A DNA stretch of 64,000 nt. It comes from a virus. Both the position numbers and the translations under genes were made by a program. The notes beneath the pieces were generated by a model, which did no database searches, had not been told where the DNA came from, and saw only the letters and a program-made list of their open reading frames with translations. Location of the stretch: the IMG/VR virus record IMGVR_UViG_3300025030_000097, positions 1 to 64,000 of that record. The stretch is one strand, 5' to 3'. Below, piece after piece: positions 7,074-14,688 of this stretch (its first letter is position 1; each line of letters starts with the position of its first letter).

Positions 7074-8123
7074 ATGTCTTTCGGAATATTTCTGAGGCAG
7101 AAGCTGGTGGAGGTTGTTAAGTCAGCCTCCACTGTAGTTTCAGAGTCGAAGGTTAATAAAGTAGTGAAGGAGGTTAAAGGAGAGTGGGTGCCTAAAGTCG
7201 GTGACTTAGTTGTGGCCAAAGGCGGGTATAAAATTAATACTTCAGAGGTTGATTGGGAAGGTATAGTGACAGACATTTCTAAGTCTAGCTCTGTGTACTT
7301 TTATGCACAAGGCATCGGCAGCAGTAGTAGAGGTGTTATGGTGAGTCCTAGCGGTGAAACCTGCTACATGCTACACACTTGCAACTTTGAACTTAAGAAG
7401 CCTGCACACGCTAAAGAGCAACCACCGCCTTGGGTAGAACCTACAAAGAAACAAGTAGAGCCTGAACCAAAAACTGACTACCACGTTTGCAAGCATGGAA
7501 GGACTTTTGGAGTCGATTTTGACGCCAGAGCGGATGTTTGTTACAGAAAATGCCACTACAAAAATCATGAAGCCTGTAAAGATGCCTACTGGAAACTTAA
7601 GAAGGAGGAAGAAAAAGAGCCTGAAAAGAAACATAAATGCTGTGCTGGAGGAACTTTTGGGGCTGATTTTGAAAACTATGGCATTTGTTACGAGAGGTGC
7701 AGCCCAGCTACTTATGCTGCTTGTGAGGAGGAGTTTGCAGGTTCGTGCGGAGGCAAAAATCTTAAAAAAGGAACTAAAAGCAAAGAAAACAAACCCAAAC
7801 AACAAAAAGGCAATAAGTTTATTAAATTGTCTGAGCCTGTTTACAACAGCAGCATAGGAGTAGTAACTTTCTTCGTCGAAGAACAGAGTCACACCTGCGA
7901 GGATTTTGGGAATAGCTATGGCGGTAGGCGTTTTGTTGCTTCTGACGGTTATGAGCTGCGGAGTGCTAGACAGCCTGGAGTTTATGATAAGGACCACTAT
8001 GTATATTTGAGGGGAGGGAATAATACTTGGGATCTTTCTAAAATAACCGTTTCTGAAAGTGAGTACAAACGTATAGTAAATGCTGTTACGGAGTATAATG
8101 AATATTATTTAGTGAATAAGTAG
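7074..8123 (+). CDS. Mosaic protein: Cys repeats plus C-terminal EQSH-family domain
   Basis: A 349-residue mosaic. Residues about 35-110 look like a beta-rich (SH3-like) domain (VGDLVVAKGGYKI...EGIVTDI). Residues about 138-172 and 188-220 are two copies of a Cys module (roughly C...G-T-FG-x-DF...CY-x-C...AC). A Lys-rich linker leads to an EQSH-family domain at about 247-345 with EEQSHTCEDFG, YLRGG and EYNEYY. The ATG at 7074 is 1 base after the previous stop. Function is unknown. The fusion indicates that the EQSH unit is an independently folding domain. Confidence 0.7.
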   Translation: MSFGIFLRQKLVEVVKSASTVVSESKVNKVVKEVKGEWVPKVGDLVVAKGGYKINTSEVDWEGIVTDISKSSSVYFYAQGIGSSSRGVMVSPSGETCYMLHTCNFELKKPAHAKEQPPPWVEPTKKQVEPEPKTDYHVCKHGRTFGVDFDARADVCYRKCHYKNHEACKDAYWKLKKEEEKEPEKKHKCCAGGTFGADFENYGICYERCSPATYAACEEEFAGSCGGKNLKKGTKSKENKPKQQKGNKFIKLSEPVYNSSIGVVTFFVEEQSHTCEDFGNSYGGRRFVASDGYELRSARQPGVYDKDHYVYLRGGNNTWDLSKITVSESEYKRIVNAVTEYNEYYLVNK

Positions 8124-8130
8124 GATTTTT

Positions 8131-8140
8131 GGTAATTACC
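8131..8140. promoter_or_regulatory. GGTAATTACC dyad, copy 5
   Basis: Perfect palindrome in TTTTTGGTAATTACCTAAAAC, 29 bases before an EQSH-family gene and just after the preceding stop. Confidence 0.8.
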
Positions 8141-8169
8141 TAAAACAACTAAACTAAAGGAGAATTAAA

Positions 8170-9471
8170 ATGAAACACATCAAATTCACTGCTACACCCG
8201 TTGGGCCTAAATTTGATCAGGTAGAGGTTCAGATTGTGGAGCAGAGTCATATTCGAAATGAGTTTGGTATAAGTGGCTCTGATAGGTTTAAGGCTAACAA
8301 TGGAATGGAACTTCGTAGTATAGCCTGTCCTAAAATCTATAGCGATTATATTTGCGTCAGGGGCGATTGCACCTACCGTGATAACGACAAACTCATCTTC
8401 ACAACCTCTGAATACAACAAATTCAGGGAAGCTGTAGAGGAATACAACTCTTATTTTAAACAGAAACCCAAAAGCAAAAAGCCACAACGTCTTAGGGTTC
8501 ATGCGGAAGCAATTGGTCCGGATTTCAAAAACGTGTCTGTGGAGGTGGTTGAACAGAGTCATTTTGAGGGTCAGTTTGGTGAATGTCGGACTAATGGCGT
8601 GGGAGAGTTTATCTACGGAAAGGTTAGGTTGTGTTCTACACTAGGTGGAAGCGGGGTAAATATGGATAGCTTTATCCCTAGTAGATACAAAGACAAAGAC
8701 CTCATCGGAACATTCTACGTAGCTAACAAAAAAACCAAAGAGGACAAGGATAGTCTTAAAACTGTGGTTACTGTAGAAGTTTGGCAGGAGATTTTGAAGA
8801 CTGTTGAGGCTTTTAATAAGGAGTTCTGGACTGGAGAAGTAGAGGAAGAGGTTGCTGAGAAAGAGGTAAAGAAGCCTGATGTACCTAAGAAGCGGTGGTT
8901 TATTAGGACTGTTGATTTCGTACATAGTAATTACGCCACTAAAAAAGGAACTGTCGCAGAATTTATTTCATTAGGACACGGATGGGTGAACGTCAGACTG
9001 TCTAACGGAAAGTCAGAATCTTGGACCGAGAAGAACTGCAAAGAGATTTCTGAGGCTGAACTTGCTGAGCGGTTTGTTGAGGAGAAGCCTGAAGTTCAGA
9101 AAGATAGGTATTTTGTTCGTACGAAGAGTGTCACCTCACTTCAGAATTTCGCAGTGGGACTTGTAGGCAAGGTCGTAAAAGAATCCAACAGCGGAAGATC
9201 TGTTACGGTAGTTCTTCCTAACGGACAGACGAGTAATTGGCTTAAAACAAACTGCGTAGAAATCACTGAGATCCCTGTGGTAGAGAAGAAGAGGTGGTTT
9301 GTTAGGACTACACCTAATCACTATGCTTCTGCTAGTACTATCGCCTCCGTAGGGACTGTTGGGGAATTTGTCCTAAATGGTGGTAGCGGGGTACACGTAA
9401 AGGTACCTAGCGGTAAAACTGAATTTTGGGATGCCGAGAACTGCGTGGAGATTCAGGATCTTCCGCTTTGA
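8170..9471 (+). CDS. Tandem EQSH-family protein with three SH3-like repeats
   Basis: A 433-residue protein. EQSH domain one is at about residues 1-95 (MKHIKF...VEQSHIRNEFG...EEYNSYF). EQSH domain two is at about 103-215 (VVEQSHFEGQFG...EAFNKEFW). Three C-terminal repeats of about 55 residues follow, each starting (R/K)(W/Y)F(V/I)RT and ending N-C-(K/V)-E-I, with a G-x-V/T-x-x-V core like small SH3/KOW barrels. The ATG follows AAAGGAG. The SH3-like repeats suggest binding to protein, nucleic acid or cell wall. No catalytic site is evident. Confidence 0.75.
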   Translation: MKHIKFTATPVGPKFDQVEVQIVEQSHIRNEFGISGSDRFKANNGMELRSIACPKIYSDYICVRGDCTYRDNDKLIFTTSEYNKFREAVEEYNSYFKQKPKSKKPQRLRVHAEAIGPDFKNVSVEVVEQSHFEGQFGECRTNGVGEFIYGKVRLCSTLGGSGVNMDSFIPSRYKDKDLIGTFYVANKKTKEDKDSLKTVVTVEVWQEILKTVEAFNKEFWTGEVEEEVAEKEVKKPDVPKKRWFIRTVDFVHSNYATKKGTVAEFISLGHGWVNVRLSNGKSESWTEKNCKEISEAELAERFVEEKPEVQKDRYFVRTKSVTSLQNFAVGLVGKVVKESNSGRSVTVVLPNGQTSNWLKTNCVEITEIPVVEKKRWFVRTTPNHYASASTIASVGTVGEFVLNGGSGVHVKVPSGKTEFWDAENCVEIQDLPL

Positions 9472-9482
9472 TTCTGAGTAGC

Positions 9483-9523
9483 TAGTTGAAAGTGTAGTTG
9501 AGGTTGGGTAGTTGAAAGTGTAG
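9483..9523 (+). repeat. Short direct repeat TAGTTGAAAGTGTAG x2
   Basis: Identical 15-base units at 9483-9497 and 9509-9523, just after the stop of the tandem EQSH gene and before a large inverted repeat. Their role is unknown; they may be remnants of the insertion of the adjacent endonuclease gene. Confidence 0.6.
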
Positions 9524-9537
9524 CTGAAAGGATAAGG

Positions 9538-9581
9538 GAAGGGACTTAAATAATTATTTAGGTAGTTATTTAAGTCCCTTC
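9538..9581. terminator. 16-bp perfect inverted repeat, possible bidirectional terminator
   Basis: Arms 9538-9553 and 9566-9581 pair perfectly (GAAGGGACTTAAATAA and its complement) around a 12-base loop. It lies between a rightward gene and a convergent leftward endonuclease gene, the expected place for a bidirectional terminator. No clean U-tract follows, so the terminator call is tentative. Confidence 0.5.
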
Positions 9582-9706
9582 AACTATTAACTAGTGGCTT
9601 TTTCTATTGGCTTTATCTTAATAATCTTTTTAGATTGCTGGAATAAAGGCTGTAGGAATTGGTATTAGATTTTAGGGTTGTTAGTTATAATATTGTTAAT
9701 TGTTTG

Positions 9707-10714
9707 TTAGGCAGCTTGTTGAACTGCCTGAGTAGAGTCATATGATATTGTGTCCTGATTGATACCGAATAATTCCCTATCTAGGATTTCTGGTATACTA
9801 TTTATCCGAGTATACGGAATTACTATTAATTTGATGTTATTTTTGAGTGCATAGTCGGCTTTTAACTGGTCAGATGCTTGTGTATACTCCAATTTCTTCT
9901 GCATAGCTTCAGGTGATTGATCTGAACCAAAACTACGAGGCAAGTAGTGTTGGGACCCGTTATATTCAATAATGACATTCATTTTCGGAATATAGAAATC
10001 ACACTTTAATTTACGGCCAGTCTTTAGGTTGATACAATCTTTAAACTTTTTCTCTCTCTTATATTCTATATTTTTTGAATTCAAGTAGCCAGCGACCTTT
10101 TCCTCCCCACGAGAAGATTTACAGAATGGGCACCCAGCTCTAGATAGAATGTGGTGGTCAAAACTCTGCATAAATACTCCATGAGAGGGGCAAACTATAG
10201 GTACTTTGTTCCTTGCTTTTTTATAAGTCTCTTTGTTGATTAAAGAGTAATCAAATTTAAACTCATGCACTATGTTAGAGGCCGCTATACGGTCTTCAAG
10301 TGAGGTAGTGGCTTTTGCTCGCTTGCATTCAGGACAACCACATGCTTCATTGACATGACCCATAGGTGTTTGGCTAAACTCACCGTGAATTGGACAGACT
10401 ATAATTACTTTGGTCTTGGTGTTTTTATATATAACCTTTGAGTAATCATAGGTGCCCTTATGAATTTTAGTCGCCCTTGCTACGAACGTCTCTAGTGAAG
10501 TATTTTTCGATAGATTCTCTCTAGCACAGGTAGGACAACCGCTACCTTTTAGGTGCCTCACAGCCCTAGGACTAAATTCTAAATTATGGATAGGACAAAT
10601 AATTATTGATTTAATTGCAGGCCCATGATATTCGAATTTAGAATAATCGTACTTAAAACCATGCACCTCGTTACATTTAGCAATGAATTCTTCTTGTGTT
10701 AATTTTTTAGACAT
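9707..10714 (-). CDS. Vsr-like homing endonuclease with zinc-finger repeats
   Basis: A 335-residue protein on the opposite strand to its neighbours. The N-terminal two thirds has three repeats, each of about 55-65 residues, of a treble-clef-like unit (YDYS..., CPIH or CPSH, then GCP-x-C). The C-terminal part has a PD-(D/E)XK/Vsr-like nuclease core: KCDFYIP, IIEYNGSQHY, then a strand LIVIPY. This architecture is known from phage-borne free-standing homing endonucleases. It interrupts the rightward gene order between the tandem EQSH gene and gltX and has its own orientation, as expected of a mobile insertion. Confidence 0.8.
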   Translation of the reverse strand: MSKKLTQEEFIAKCNEVHGFKYDYSKFEYHGPAIKSIIICPIHNLEFSPRAVRHLKGSGCPTCARENLSKNTSLETFVARATKIHKGTYDYSKVIYKNTKTKVIIVCPIHGEFSQTPMGHVNEACGCPECKRAKATTSLEDRIAASNIVHEFKFDYSLINKETYKKARNKVPIVCPSHGVFMQSFDHHILSRAGCPFCKSSRGEEKVAGYLNSKNIEYKREKKFKDCINLKTGRKLKCDFYIPKMNVIIEYNGSQHYLPRSFGSDQSPEAMQKKLEYTQASDQLKADYALKNNIKLIVIPYTRINSIPEILDRELFGINQDTISYDSTQAVQQAA

Positions 10715-10808
10715 TAGCAGCCCCCATTAGACGGTATCGCGCCCAACTTATTGTAATTACGTTCACTATATTATATACACAATACTCATTAAATTTATTA
10801 CCAGAAAT

Positions 10809-10818
10809 GGTAATTACC
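10809..10818. promoter_or_regulatory. GGTAATTACC dyad, copy 6
   Basis: Perfect palindrome in AAATGGTAATTACCAAAAT, 24 bases before the gltX start. Confidence 0.8.
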
Positions 10819-10842
10819 AAAATAACTAAAAGGAGACAAGAG

Positions 10843-12213
10843 ATGACAAAAGAATTCTGTCGTGTGGCCCCGTCCCCAACCGGGCGTTGCCATTTGGGGA
10901 CTGCAAGAACTGCTATATACAGCTACCTACATGCAAAACAGCGGGGCATGGGTTTTCTTATCCGCATGGAGGATTCAGATTTGCTGCGGTCAAAGCAAGA
11001 GTTCGCTGACGACATTATAGAAGGACTTTCTTGGCTTGGGATAGAATCGGACATACCTATTGTGTATCAAAGTGATCGTGGCGACATATACGCAAAATAT
11101 GTAAATCAATTGTTAGCGGAAGGTAAAGCTTATAAGTGCTATTGTACACAAGAAAAATTAGAAGCAGATCGGGAGAGGAAACTAGCAGCAAAAGAGAAGC
11201 CGATTTACGACAGAACTTGCTTAGGACTTGATGAGCAGCCGGGCAAGCCTTTTACGGTGAGGTTGAAAGTGGATACCTACGGCGCTGTGACTTTTCGGGA
11301 TGCTGTATACAAAAGGGTGAATGTGAGGAAGGCAGAAATTGGAGATTTTATTATTCAAAGAAGTGACGGTACAGTTGGGTATCTTCTATCTAACGTAATT
11401 GACGATGCTTTGCAAAATGTTTCAGTAGTTATACGAGGAAAGGACGGGGTGAGCAACGCAGCTCCTCAAATTTTGTTGTACGAGGCTCTTGGTTTTCCGG
11501 CACCCTCTTACGCACATTCTGCCTTTATCTTGAATGAAAATATGATGAAGTTATCTAAAAGAAACGGGGATGCCTCACTACTGGACTATAGGAGCCAAGG
11601 TTACTTATCTCAGTCTCTTTTTAACGCCCTCGCAAGAATAGGGGCTAGTTTCGGGGATAGGGAACTGTTAAGTGTGAAGGAGATGGTAGAGCTATTTGAC
11701 CTAAAAAATCTTAGTAAGTCTGATGGCGTTTTCGACCCTCAAAAGCTCCTTAACATCAACAAGCATTGGATTAAACAGGCCGATCCAGAAAGATTACAAA
11801 CACTATTAACCCCATTTCTTTTAAAGGAACAAATAACCGAAGAGCAAATAGCCGAATTTAGTAAAGTATCTTCAGTAAGTAAGGCAATCCAAACGCTACA
11901 AACTCGCTCGGCCACCCTTGTAGAAATGGCTCAAAAGGCTAAATTCTACTTCATAAGGCCAGCCTATTCGTCCATCAGTTTAACAGGAGTTCAAAAGGAA
12001 ATTTTAAAGTCATTCATAGGCAGCTTAGAAAACAATTCAATAGACAAAGCCATAGAAGAGACATGCAAGCAAGCTAACTGCACGATAAAGGAACTTGGGC
12101 CACCAGTGCGTCTTTCACTCTCAGGCTCTCTTGCAGCACCTGGAATAGTAGAAATCATTGAAGTTCTGGGGACCAAAGAAACTATTGAAAGGATTAAATT
12201 GGTAATTACCTAA
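10843..12213 (+). CDS. gltX: Glutamyl-tRNA synthetase (class I)
   Basis: A 456-residue, full-length class I synthetase that would charge tRNA-Glu with glutamate. The N-terminus has PSPTGRCHLGTART (the HIGH-type signature, H17), and a KMSKS-type loop KLSKR is at K236-R240. Between them are RMEDSD, a YKCYC segment, and a G-K-D-G-V-S-N-A-x-P-Q-I-L-L-Y-E-A stretch like the GluRS helix that contacts the acceptor end. A C-terminal helical anticodon-binding region is present. The ATG at 10843 follows AAAAGGAG; upstream extension runs through the dyad and is rejected. Synthetase genes are unusual in phages. Both signatures are intact, so it is probably active. The dyad at 12201-12210 overlaps its last codons. 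Confidence 0.92.
   Translation: MTKEFCRVAPSPTGRCHLGTARTAIYSYLHAKQRGMGFLIRMEDSDLLRSKQEFADDIIEGLSWLGIESDIPIVYQSDRGDIYAKYVNQLLAEGKAYKCYCTQEKLEADRERKLAAKEKPIYDRTCLGLDEQPGKPFTVRLKVDTYGAVTFRDAVYKRVNVRKAEIGDFIIQRSDGTVGYLLSNVIDDALQNVSVVIRGKDGVSNAAPQILLYEALGFPAPSYAHSAFILNENMMKLSKRNGDASLLDYRSQGYLSQSLFNALARIGASFGDRELLSVKEMVELFDLKNLSKSDGVFDPQKLLNINKHWIKQADPERLQTLLTPFLLKEQITEEQIAEFSKVSSVSKAIQTLQTRSATLVEMAQKAKFYFIRPAYSSISLTGVQKEILKSFIGSLENNSIDKAIEETCKQANCTIKELGPPVRLSLSGSLAAPGIVEIIEVLGTKETIERIKLVIT
12201..12210. promoter_or_regulatory. GGTAATTACC dyad, copy 7 (overlaps gltX end)
   Basis: Perfect palindrome encoding the last residues of gltX, followed directly by its TAA. The next ATG (EQSH paralog) is 48 bases downstream. 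Confidence 0.75.
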
Positions 12214-12258
12214 ATCACCAGAAGTATATTTAATCTTAATCCAACAAGAGGAGCCTCT

Positions 12259-12618
12259 ATGAAGAAGCATATTAAGATCAGAGCGGAGCTGGTTGATAAC
12301 AAAACTAGAGTCAAAATAACCATCCTGGAACAGTCTCACTTCCTAGACCACTTCGCAGGACGCAAAACAAGTTTTATAAATGAGACTCACGCATTCTGTC
12401 ACGGCAACCTCAGAATGGCTTCTCATGCCGGAAATCTTCCTAAATTCAGAATAGGCGGCCTAAACAGCGGAGTATTTAAGAAAAATGGCGTAGTAGACAA
12501 ACTCTATGTAGCCCATTTTCCTTCTCAGTTACCAGCCACTTTCACAGTTACTTTAAAAGATTACCCAGCAATAAAAAAGTGTATCGAAGCTTATAACTCA
12601 TACGAATTCACTAAATAA
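12259..12618 (+). CDS. EQSH-family paralog (unknown function)
   Basis: A 119-residue canonical member: MKKHIKIRAELVDNK, ILEQSHFLDHFAG, FCHGNLRMAS, then KKCIEAYNSYEF at the end. It follows gltX by 45 bases with a dyad between them and has an AGAGGAG site. It sits at the head of a cluster of very small genes. Its role is unknown. Confidence 0.75.
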   Translation: MKKHIKIRAELVDNKTRVKITILEQSHFLDHFAGRKTSFINETHAFCHGNLRMASHAGNLPKFRIGGLNSGVFKKNGVVDKLYVAHFPSQLPATFTVTLKDYPAIKKCIEAYNSYEFTK

Positions 12619-12630
12619 GGAGCCAAACAA

Positions 12631-12792
12631 ATGTCTACTAAATCCTACGAAAACAATGAATTCTCCAAGTTCTCTAACAGAAACTCTAAAAACCAAAACC
12701 AAGAAGAGCCGTCAAGAAGGAACATTCAGAAGGCTAGAGAGACAGCCATAAGTCAAGCGAGAAGAGTCAAGACCTCTATCAGATATGCTTAG
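12631..12792 (+). CDS. Very small Asn/Lys/Arg-rich protein
   Basis: A 53-residue ORF after AAGGAG, 12 bases past the previous stop. It is polar and disordered in appearance (ENNEFSKFSNRNSKNQNQEE) with a basic C-terminal helix. It overlaps the next small gene by 8 bases. The assignment rests on its site and operon spacing only. Confidence 0.5.
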   Translation: MSTKSYENNEFSKFSNRNSKNQNQEEPSRRNIQKARETAISQARRVKTSIRYA

Positions 12793-12916
12793 AGACTATC
12801 TAATAATAGTTTTCTTCAGGCTACTTAAATCAATAGCCGTGGTGCGTAGAAATCCAAGGGAATTTAAAAAGGAAATCAAAGCCACGGTTAATGACATCTT
12901 TCTGAGAGGAGGTTAA
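12785..12916 (+). CDS. Very small basic, possibly membrane-associated protein
   Basis: A 43-residue ORF whose ATG lies inside the end of the previous gene. The N-terminus has a short hydrophobic segment (LIIVFFRLLKSIAVV) followed by a basic tail. Its stop is 1 base before the next ATG, and the next gene's AGGAGG lies in its last codons. It is probably translationally coupled. Confidence 0.45.
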   Translation: MLRDYLIIVFFRLLKSIAVVRRNPREFKKEIKATVNDIFLRGG

Positions 12917-12917
12917 G

Positions 12918-13136
12918 ATGAGCAGCATAGCAGAATTTCTAGTCCTTTACTTGCTCAAAGACATTAAAAAGGAACCTGTAAAGAGAATTCAGAAGCCAAC
13001 TCCAGTAGTTAAATACGTGAAATCATTAGAGTCTCCGGTCTTGTTAAAAGAAACGGTGTGTGGGATGTGTTTGGTAGAATTACCTTCAGAAGAGCATTGC
13101 TGGGTTTCGGAAGATGACTTAGTTAAATTACAATAA
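12918..13136 (+). CDS. Small hypothetical protein
   Basis: A 72-residue protein with AGGAGG before the ATG. The N-terminus is moderately hydrophobic (IAEFLVLYLLKDI), and a CGMC pair plus a further Cys (EHCW) could bind metal. No family is recognised. Confidence 0.55.
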   Translation: MSSIAEFLVLYLLKDIKKEPVKRIQKPTPVVKYVKSLESPVLLKETVCGMCLVELPSEEHCWVSEDDLVKLQ

Positions 13137-13146
13137 GGACTCAGAA

Positions 13147-13242
13147 ATGTACTCATACTTCATTATTGGCTCGGTAGCTTTGGGGATGATTTTGTGCGTA
13201 GTTTGTGCAGTTTACTCTTACTTGATAAAAAGGAGGGATTAA
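13147..13242 (+). CDS. 31-residue single-span membrane peptide
   Basis: ATG at 13147 after AAGGACT; stop 1 base before the next ATG. The sequence is a single hydrophobic helix (IIGSVALGMILCVVCAVYSYLI) with a KRRD cytoplasmic end. It is followed by another small membrane gene, so it is probably a real micro-protein of a membrane gene cluster. Confidence 0.5.
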   Translation: MYSYFIIGSVALGMILCVVCAVYSYLIKRRD

Positions 13243-13243
13243 A

Positions 13244-13426
13244 ATGACAAAAATCATAATAGCATACCTCCTAGTAATTCTGTCAGTTCTTCTTATAGTC
13301 TACGCTAGAATTCAGTCTCTTCACATGACTGAGGGAGAGGCTCTAATAGCTGGTTGGAAATTTTATTTAGGAGGAATTTGCTTAATTATTTCATCAGTTT
13401 ATTTCTCAAAATGTGCTACAAAATAA
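13244..13426 (+). CDS. Small two-span membrane protein
   Basis: A 60-residue protein after AAGGAGGG. Hydrophobic segments at about 3-21 (IIIAYLLVILSVLLIVYA) and 38-55 (FYLGGICLIISSVYFS) predict two transmembrane helices. Function is unknown; it could be part of lysis regulation or membrane remodelling. Confidence 0.6.
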   Translation: MTKIIIAYLLVILSVLLIVYARIQSLHMTEGEALIAGWKFYLGGICLIISSVYFSKCATK

Positions 13427-13439
13427 CAAGGAGACCAAA

Positions 13440-13700
13440 ATGGCCCACAATAAACTATCACTAAAAGAACAAGCAGAAGCAAGTTATTGGTGGCATTGTA
13501 AGGATGCTTTCAAAACTGTATTCAGTTTGAAAGCACTACCGTTTAGTGAGTGGCTGAACGCATTTAACTTGGTAGCAGGATTCTTCTTCTGGCTGTTCTG
13601 TATCTTGCTATTTCCCATAACAGTGCCCTTAGCGGGTTACACTAGAAAACGATACGCTAAGAAATTGGTAGAAAAGTACCGAAAAGACTATGAGAAGTAG
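13440..13700 (+). CDS. Small membrane protein
   Basis: An 86-residue protein. The ATG at 13440 has AAGGAG upstream; the longer frame from 13413 overlaps the previous gene and is less likely. A hydrophobic span at about residues 45-68 (LVAGFFFWLFCILLFPITVPLAGY) is followed by a basic tail. It is the last gene before a probable terminator hairpin (13711-13751). Confidence 0.6.
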   Translation: MAHNKLSLKEQAEASYWWHCKDAFKTVFSLKALPFSEWLNAFNLVAGFFFWLFCILLFPITVPLAGYTRKRYAKKLVEKYRKDYEK

Positions 13701-13710
13701 TAAGGTAAAT

Positions 13711-13751
13711 AAGTGTGCTGACTTATTTGTTCAATACATTTCAGCACACTT
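13711..13751 (+). terminator. Probable terminator hairpin
   Basis: Arms AAGTGTGCTGA (13711-13721) and TCAGCACACTT (13741-13751) pair perfectly with a 19-base loop, and pairing extends by further A-T pairs with one mismatch. GTTTAACTT follows. It ends the cluster of small membrane genes. Confidence 0.6.
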
Positions 13752-13808
13752 GTTTAACTTATCACTCAACATCACCAACCAACGTCAAACCAAAAAGAGG
13801 CCAATAAA

Positions 13809-14000
13809 ATGAACTACAAAATATCCTACAACGAGTTTCTAGAATTCAAAAACAACTACCTTAAAGACAGTGATCCGCTCAAGACTTTCGGTAACGCTTT
13901 CTGTGACACCTTCAAAATTGATAATGAATGCATAAGAAAAACTACTTCCGTAACTGCTGCCAGGATTATTATCGACTCATTAGTAGAGTGGACTAACTAA
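13809..14000 (+). CDS. Small hypothetical protein
   Basis: A 63-residue acidic protein with an AGAGG site. It has no recognised motif and is followed by an EQSH paralog after a 15-base gap. The composition is protein-like and spacing fits the operon. Confidence 0.5.
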   Translation: MNYKISYNEFLEFKNNYLKDSDPLKTFGNAFCDTFKIDNECIRKTTSVTAARIIIDSLVEWTN

Positions 14001-14015
14001 AGGGAGGTTATGGGT

Positions 14016-14384
14016 ATGAAAAGGCATCTGAAGGTTAGAGCTGAATTAGTAAGACCTGGCAATGAAGAGGTTAAGGTTACTATACTAGAGAAAGTTGCGG
14101 AGCCTAGTAAATTTAGTAAACGAGGAATGTCTCACCCAAGTCACCATTCAGGGGTGTTTAGGTATGAAGAAGTGCTTTTGATATCTACTAATTACTTAAG
14201 TAGGTCTAGTTACTCTGGCTTTAAGTATAACACCGGTTGTCAAGCTAACATGCACTACTTTGAGATAGGCCCAACTTCAACCCTAACCCTCCCAATAGAA
14301 GTGCGGCCAAAGATTAAAAAGGCTATCGAAGCGTATAATGAATGGGGTGCTGAAAATCATATAGAGGAGGTTAATACGGAATGA
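14016..14384 (+). CDS. EQSH-family paralog (diverged motif)
   Basis: A 122-residue member. The start at 14016 puts AGGGAGG 8 bases upstream and matches the family N-terminus (MKRHLKVRAEL); an ATG 6 bases earlier is too close to that site. The central motif is diverged and extended (ILEKVAEPSKF...GMSHPSHHSG), while the C-terminus keeps KKAIEAYNEWG. Its stop overlaps the next family member (ATGA), a tandem pair. Confidence 0.72.
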   Translation: MKRHLKVRAELVRPGNEEVKVTILEKVAEPSKFSKRGMSHPSHHSGVFRYEEVLLISTNYLSRSSYSGFKYNTGCQANMHYFEIGPTSTLTLPIEVRPKIKKAIEAYNEWGAENHIEEVNTE

Positions 14385-14671
14385 AACATTTAAAACTAAG
14401 AGCCAGACTCATTCCAAACTCCAAAGAAGCAATTGTTACTGTAGTTGAGCAGACACATGGAGGCGGTGCTTTTAGTGACCCGTATTTTGACTTCTTCGTC
14501 CACAAAGGATATAGAGTAAGTTCTAACCGCAGCTACGTAGTATGTATGGGAGCTAATACCCTGTGGCTCAGTGACGGACCTGGAGTAGAATTTAAAATAC
14601 AGCAACTACAATGGCCTAAAATAAAACAGTTAGTAGAAGCGTACAACGAGTGGGGAGCAACTCAACCTTAA
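14381..14671 (+). CDS. EQSH-family paralog (short form)
   Basis: A 96-residue member: MKHLKLRARL, VVEQTHGGGAFSD, IKQLVEAYNEWGATQP. It is coupled to the preceding paralog by a 4-base overlap and shows the shortest distance between the EQTH and AYNEW motifs. Function is unknown. Confidence 0.75.
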   Translation: MKHLKLRARLIPNSKEAIVTVVEQTHGGGAFSDPYFDFFVHKGYRVSSNRSYVVCMGANTLWLSDGPGVEFKIQQLQWPKIKQLVEAYNEWGATQP

Positions 14672-14688
14672 CCTAGGAGGAACTTATT

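Noticed and set aside
6704-7997. Long leftward ORFs opposite the 6620 and 7074 genes
   Set aside because: They are antisense shadows without ribosome binding sites; the rightward frames have family-level similarity to paralogs.
9481-9706. Small gene in the gap after the tandem EQSH gene
   Set aside because: No ORF with a ribosome binding site is present; the gap holds direct repeats and a large inverted repeat only.
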